The translations under genes were made by a program, and so were the position numbers. Under the pieces are notes generated by a model that saw only the letters and a list, made by a program, of their open reading frames with translations, made no database searches and had not been told where the DNA came from. From DATKLX01 sp035542155 (GTDB lineage Bacteria; Chloroflexota; Anaerolineae; Anaerolineales; Anaerolineaceae): 7,302 nucleotides of DNA. Position 1 is the first letter of the stretch; the number at the start of each line of letters is the position of its first letter. Location of the stretch: assembly GCA_035542155.1 (NCBI GenBank), contig DATKLX010000203.1:1-7302 (forward strand), in the 5' to 3' direction. Positions 5,887 through 7,302 of this stretch are shown in pieces.

Positions 5887-7302
5887 TTAGCCCTTTTTAA
5901 GGCGGGTCTGGATCTGCTCGTGCATGTAGAGGGGGAGATAGTAAAGGCCGCCAGCGTTTTTGCCGGAGGATCCGGAGCCTTTCCAGCCGCCAAAGGGCTG
6001 GAAACCGGGCCAGGCGCCGGTGGTGGCGCCCTGCGGGCGATTCGCATAAGTAACGCCGGCCTGGATCCTATCGAAAAACCAATCCAGCTCCTCGGGAGCG
6101 CCGTAGAAACCGGCGGTCAGACCGTAATTGACACTGTTGGCTTCCTGCATGGCCTCTTCAAGGTTACGCACCGGGGCGACCGTGGTGATCGGGAGGAACA
6201 TTTCCTCTTTCCAGAGGTGGTAGTGGAGGGGCACCCCAGCGACCAGCGTGGGAGCGCAGAAGTAGCCTTTCGCATAGTCACCATCGGTGAGAATCCTGCC
6301 GCCGGTGAGGAAATGCCCGGCCTGAGACAGCTCTTCTGTATAGTTCTGGAAGTCGCGGTAAGAATTGCGGTTGATGACGGGTCCGAGATAAACGGAGCGC
6401 TCGGTCGGGTCGCCGATGACCAGCCTGCTGGTCAACTCGACCAGGCGGTCAACCAGCTTCTCATAAACGGGCTCCTCGATGTACACCCGCGAGGCGGCGG
6501 AGCACTTCTGGCCCTGCAAGCCAAAGGCCGAACGGACGATGCCGGTAGCGGCCTCTTCCAGGTCCGCATGGCGGGAGACGATCGCCGGGTTTTTACCACC
6601 CAGCTCGAGGATGGTGGGGCGGACGTATTTGCCATAACCGAAGTCCCGGTAGATACTCATGCCAACTTCGAAGGAGCCGGTGAAAGTGATCCCATCTACA
6701 TCTGGATCGTCGATAAGAGCCTGGCCGAGCGTGCCTCCGGGACCGGTGACGAAGTTAAAGACGCCATCGGGAAGGCCGGCTTCGCGGAAGCACTCGGCCA
6801 GCAGGCGGCCGGTCCAGGGAGTATCACTGGCGGGCTTTATCACGATCGTATTGCCGGCGACCAGGGCAGCCCCGGATGGACCGCCCAGGAGGGCGGCGGG
6901 GAAGTTGAAGGGGCTGATGACGAGCCAGACTCCGTAGGGACGTAATATCGAAACATTCATGGCAGTATAATTGACCAGGGGGTCGCGGCCCATTTCGACG
7001 ATGTAGCCCTGGTTTTTCTCCATCGAGGCGCAGGCATAGCGGATCAGGTCAGCGGTTTCTGCGACATCGCCGAGGGCTTCCATGCGGTTCTTGCCGACTT
7101 CGAGGGCCATGGCGACGCCAATCTCGAAGAGGCGCCGGTCGATCACATCGGCGGCCGCGCGCAACAGGCGAACACGCTCTTCCCAGGGAGTGTGGCTCCA
7201 GGCGGGGAAGGATTTGCGCGCCGCGGCGACTGCGTCAGCGGCATCCTGAGCCGTCCCTTTCTGGAAAAGACCGAGAAGCACATCAGTGTTAGCCGGGGAG
7301 CG
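5887..7302 (-). CDS. Aldehyde dehydrogenase, 1-pyrroline-5-carboxylate dehydrogenase (PruA/RocA) type, 5' partial
   Basis: The C-terminal 471 residues of an NAD(P)-dependent aldehyde dehydrogenase; the start lies beyond the right edge, and family length (about 515-530) suggests some 45-60 residues are missing. In visible-fragment numbering: catalytic-site Asn133 in SPFNFP, GNTIVIKPA at 150-158, FTGS at 207-210, general base Glu233 in LELGGK, nucleophile Cys267 in GQKCSAASRV, and the KEEMFLP block near 365-371. The C-terminal GATTGAWPGFQPFGGWKGSG pattern and the YYL...HEQ ending fit L-glutamate gamma-semialdehyde (P5C) dehydrogenases, the step that makes glutamate in proline and arginine/ornithine breakdown. 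General aldehyde dehydrogenase identity is secure; the P5C assignment is likely but from recall. A strong terminator follows the stop, so it is probably not co-transcribed with the CoA-transferase genes. Confidence 0.92.
   Translation of the reverse strand, partial: RSPANTDVLLGLFQKGTAQDAADAVAAARKSFPAWSHTPWEERVRLLRAAADVIDRRLFEIGVAMALEVGKNRMEALGDVAETADLIRYACASMEKNQGYIVEMGRDPLVNYTAMNVSILRPYGVWLVISPFNFPAALLGGPSGAALVAGNTIVIKPASDTPWTGRLLAECFREAGLPDGVFNFVTGPGGTLGQALIDDPDVDGITFTGSFEVGMSIYRDFGYGKYVRPTILELGGKNPAIVSRHADLEEAATGIVRSAFGLQGQKCSAASRVYIEEPVYEKLVDRLVELTSRLVIGDPTERSVYLGPVINRNSYRDFQNYTEELSQAGHFLTGGRILTDGDYAKGYFCAPTLVAGVPLHYHLWKEEMFLPITTVAPVRNLEEAMQEANSVNYGLTAGFYGAPEELDWFFDRIQAGVTYANRPQGATTGAWPGFQPFGGWKGSGSSGKNAGGLYYLPLYMHEQIQTRLKKG

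Noticed and set aside
5388..6047. 219-codon minus-strand frame through the spacer
   Set aside because: It overlaps the true small membrane protein in another frame, reads through the terminator and the repeats, and is low-complexity Ser/Pro/Leu.
5743..6945. 400-codon plus-strand open frame opposite the aldehyde dehydrogenase
   Set aside because: It runs through the repeat array and terminator and then mirrors the dehydrogenase. No recognisable protein features are present.
1..7302. A defence system, mobile element or CRISPR array
   Set aside because: No transposase, integrase, nuclease, toxin-antitoxin pair, terminal inverted repeats or spacer-repeat array could be found; the genes are metabolic families.

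Overview
The window is a fairly GC-rich bacterial chromosomal segment with tightly packed housekeeping and catabolic genes. The gene families, the TTG starts and the AT-poor coding style would fit a Chloroflexota (Anaerolineae-like) genome. That placement is an impression from family recall, not something the sequence proves. I see no tRNA, rRNA, CRISPR array, transposase or phage gene.

Layout, left to right. Positions 1-300 hold a possible tail of an upstream gene (stop at 104-106) and a poorly explained leader. Positions 301-2638 are a plus-strand three-gene unit with 12-13 base gaps: a membrane PAP2-family lipid phosphatase, a saccharopine-dehydrogenase-like NAD(P) oxidoreductase, and a small YfcE/MJ0936-type metallophosphoesterase. 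Two of the three genes start with TTG. The unit ends tail-to-tail with a minus-strand unit, and both stop codons lie in one TTAA tetranucleotide (2635-2638).

The minus-strand unit (5638 down to 2635) encodes a 72-residue two-helix membrane protein of unknown role, the two subunits of a glutaconate-type CoA-transferase (A then B), and a D-2-hydroxyacid dehydrogenase. Upstream of it is a spacer (5639-5886) with two adjoining short-period repeat arrays (7 bp and 10 bp) and a strong rho-independent terminator (5831-5863). That terminator ends the next minus-strand gene, an aldehyde dehydrogenase of the 1-pyrroline-5-carboxylate dehydrogenase type, whose N-terminus lies outside the window.

Read together, the minus-strand genes suggest amino-acid or organic-acid catabolism. 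The aldehyde dehydrogenase would yield glutamate from proline, ornithine or arginine intermediates. A D-2-hydroxyacid dehydrogenase plus a glutaconate-type CoA-transferase are two enzymes of the 2-hydroxyglutarate route of glutamate fermentation. The dehydratase that would complete that route is not in the window, so this is a hypothesis. I found no convincing evidence of a wholly new system. The items most worth a second look are the repeat arrays before the small membrane protein, the near-leaderless start signals on the minus strand, and the pathway hypothesis.
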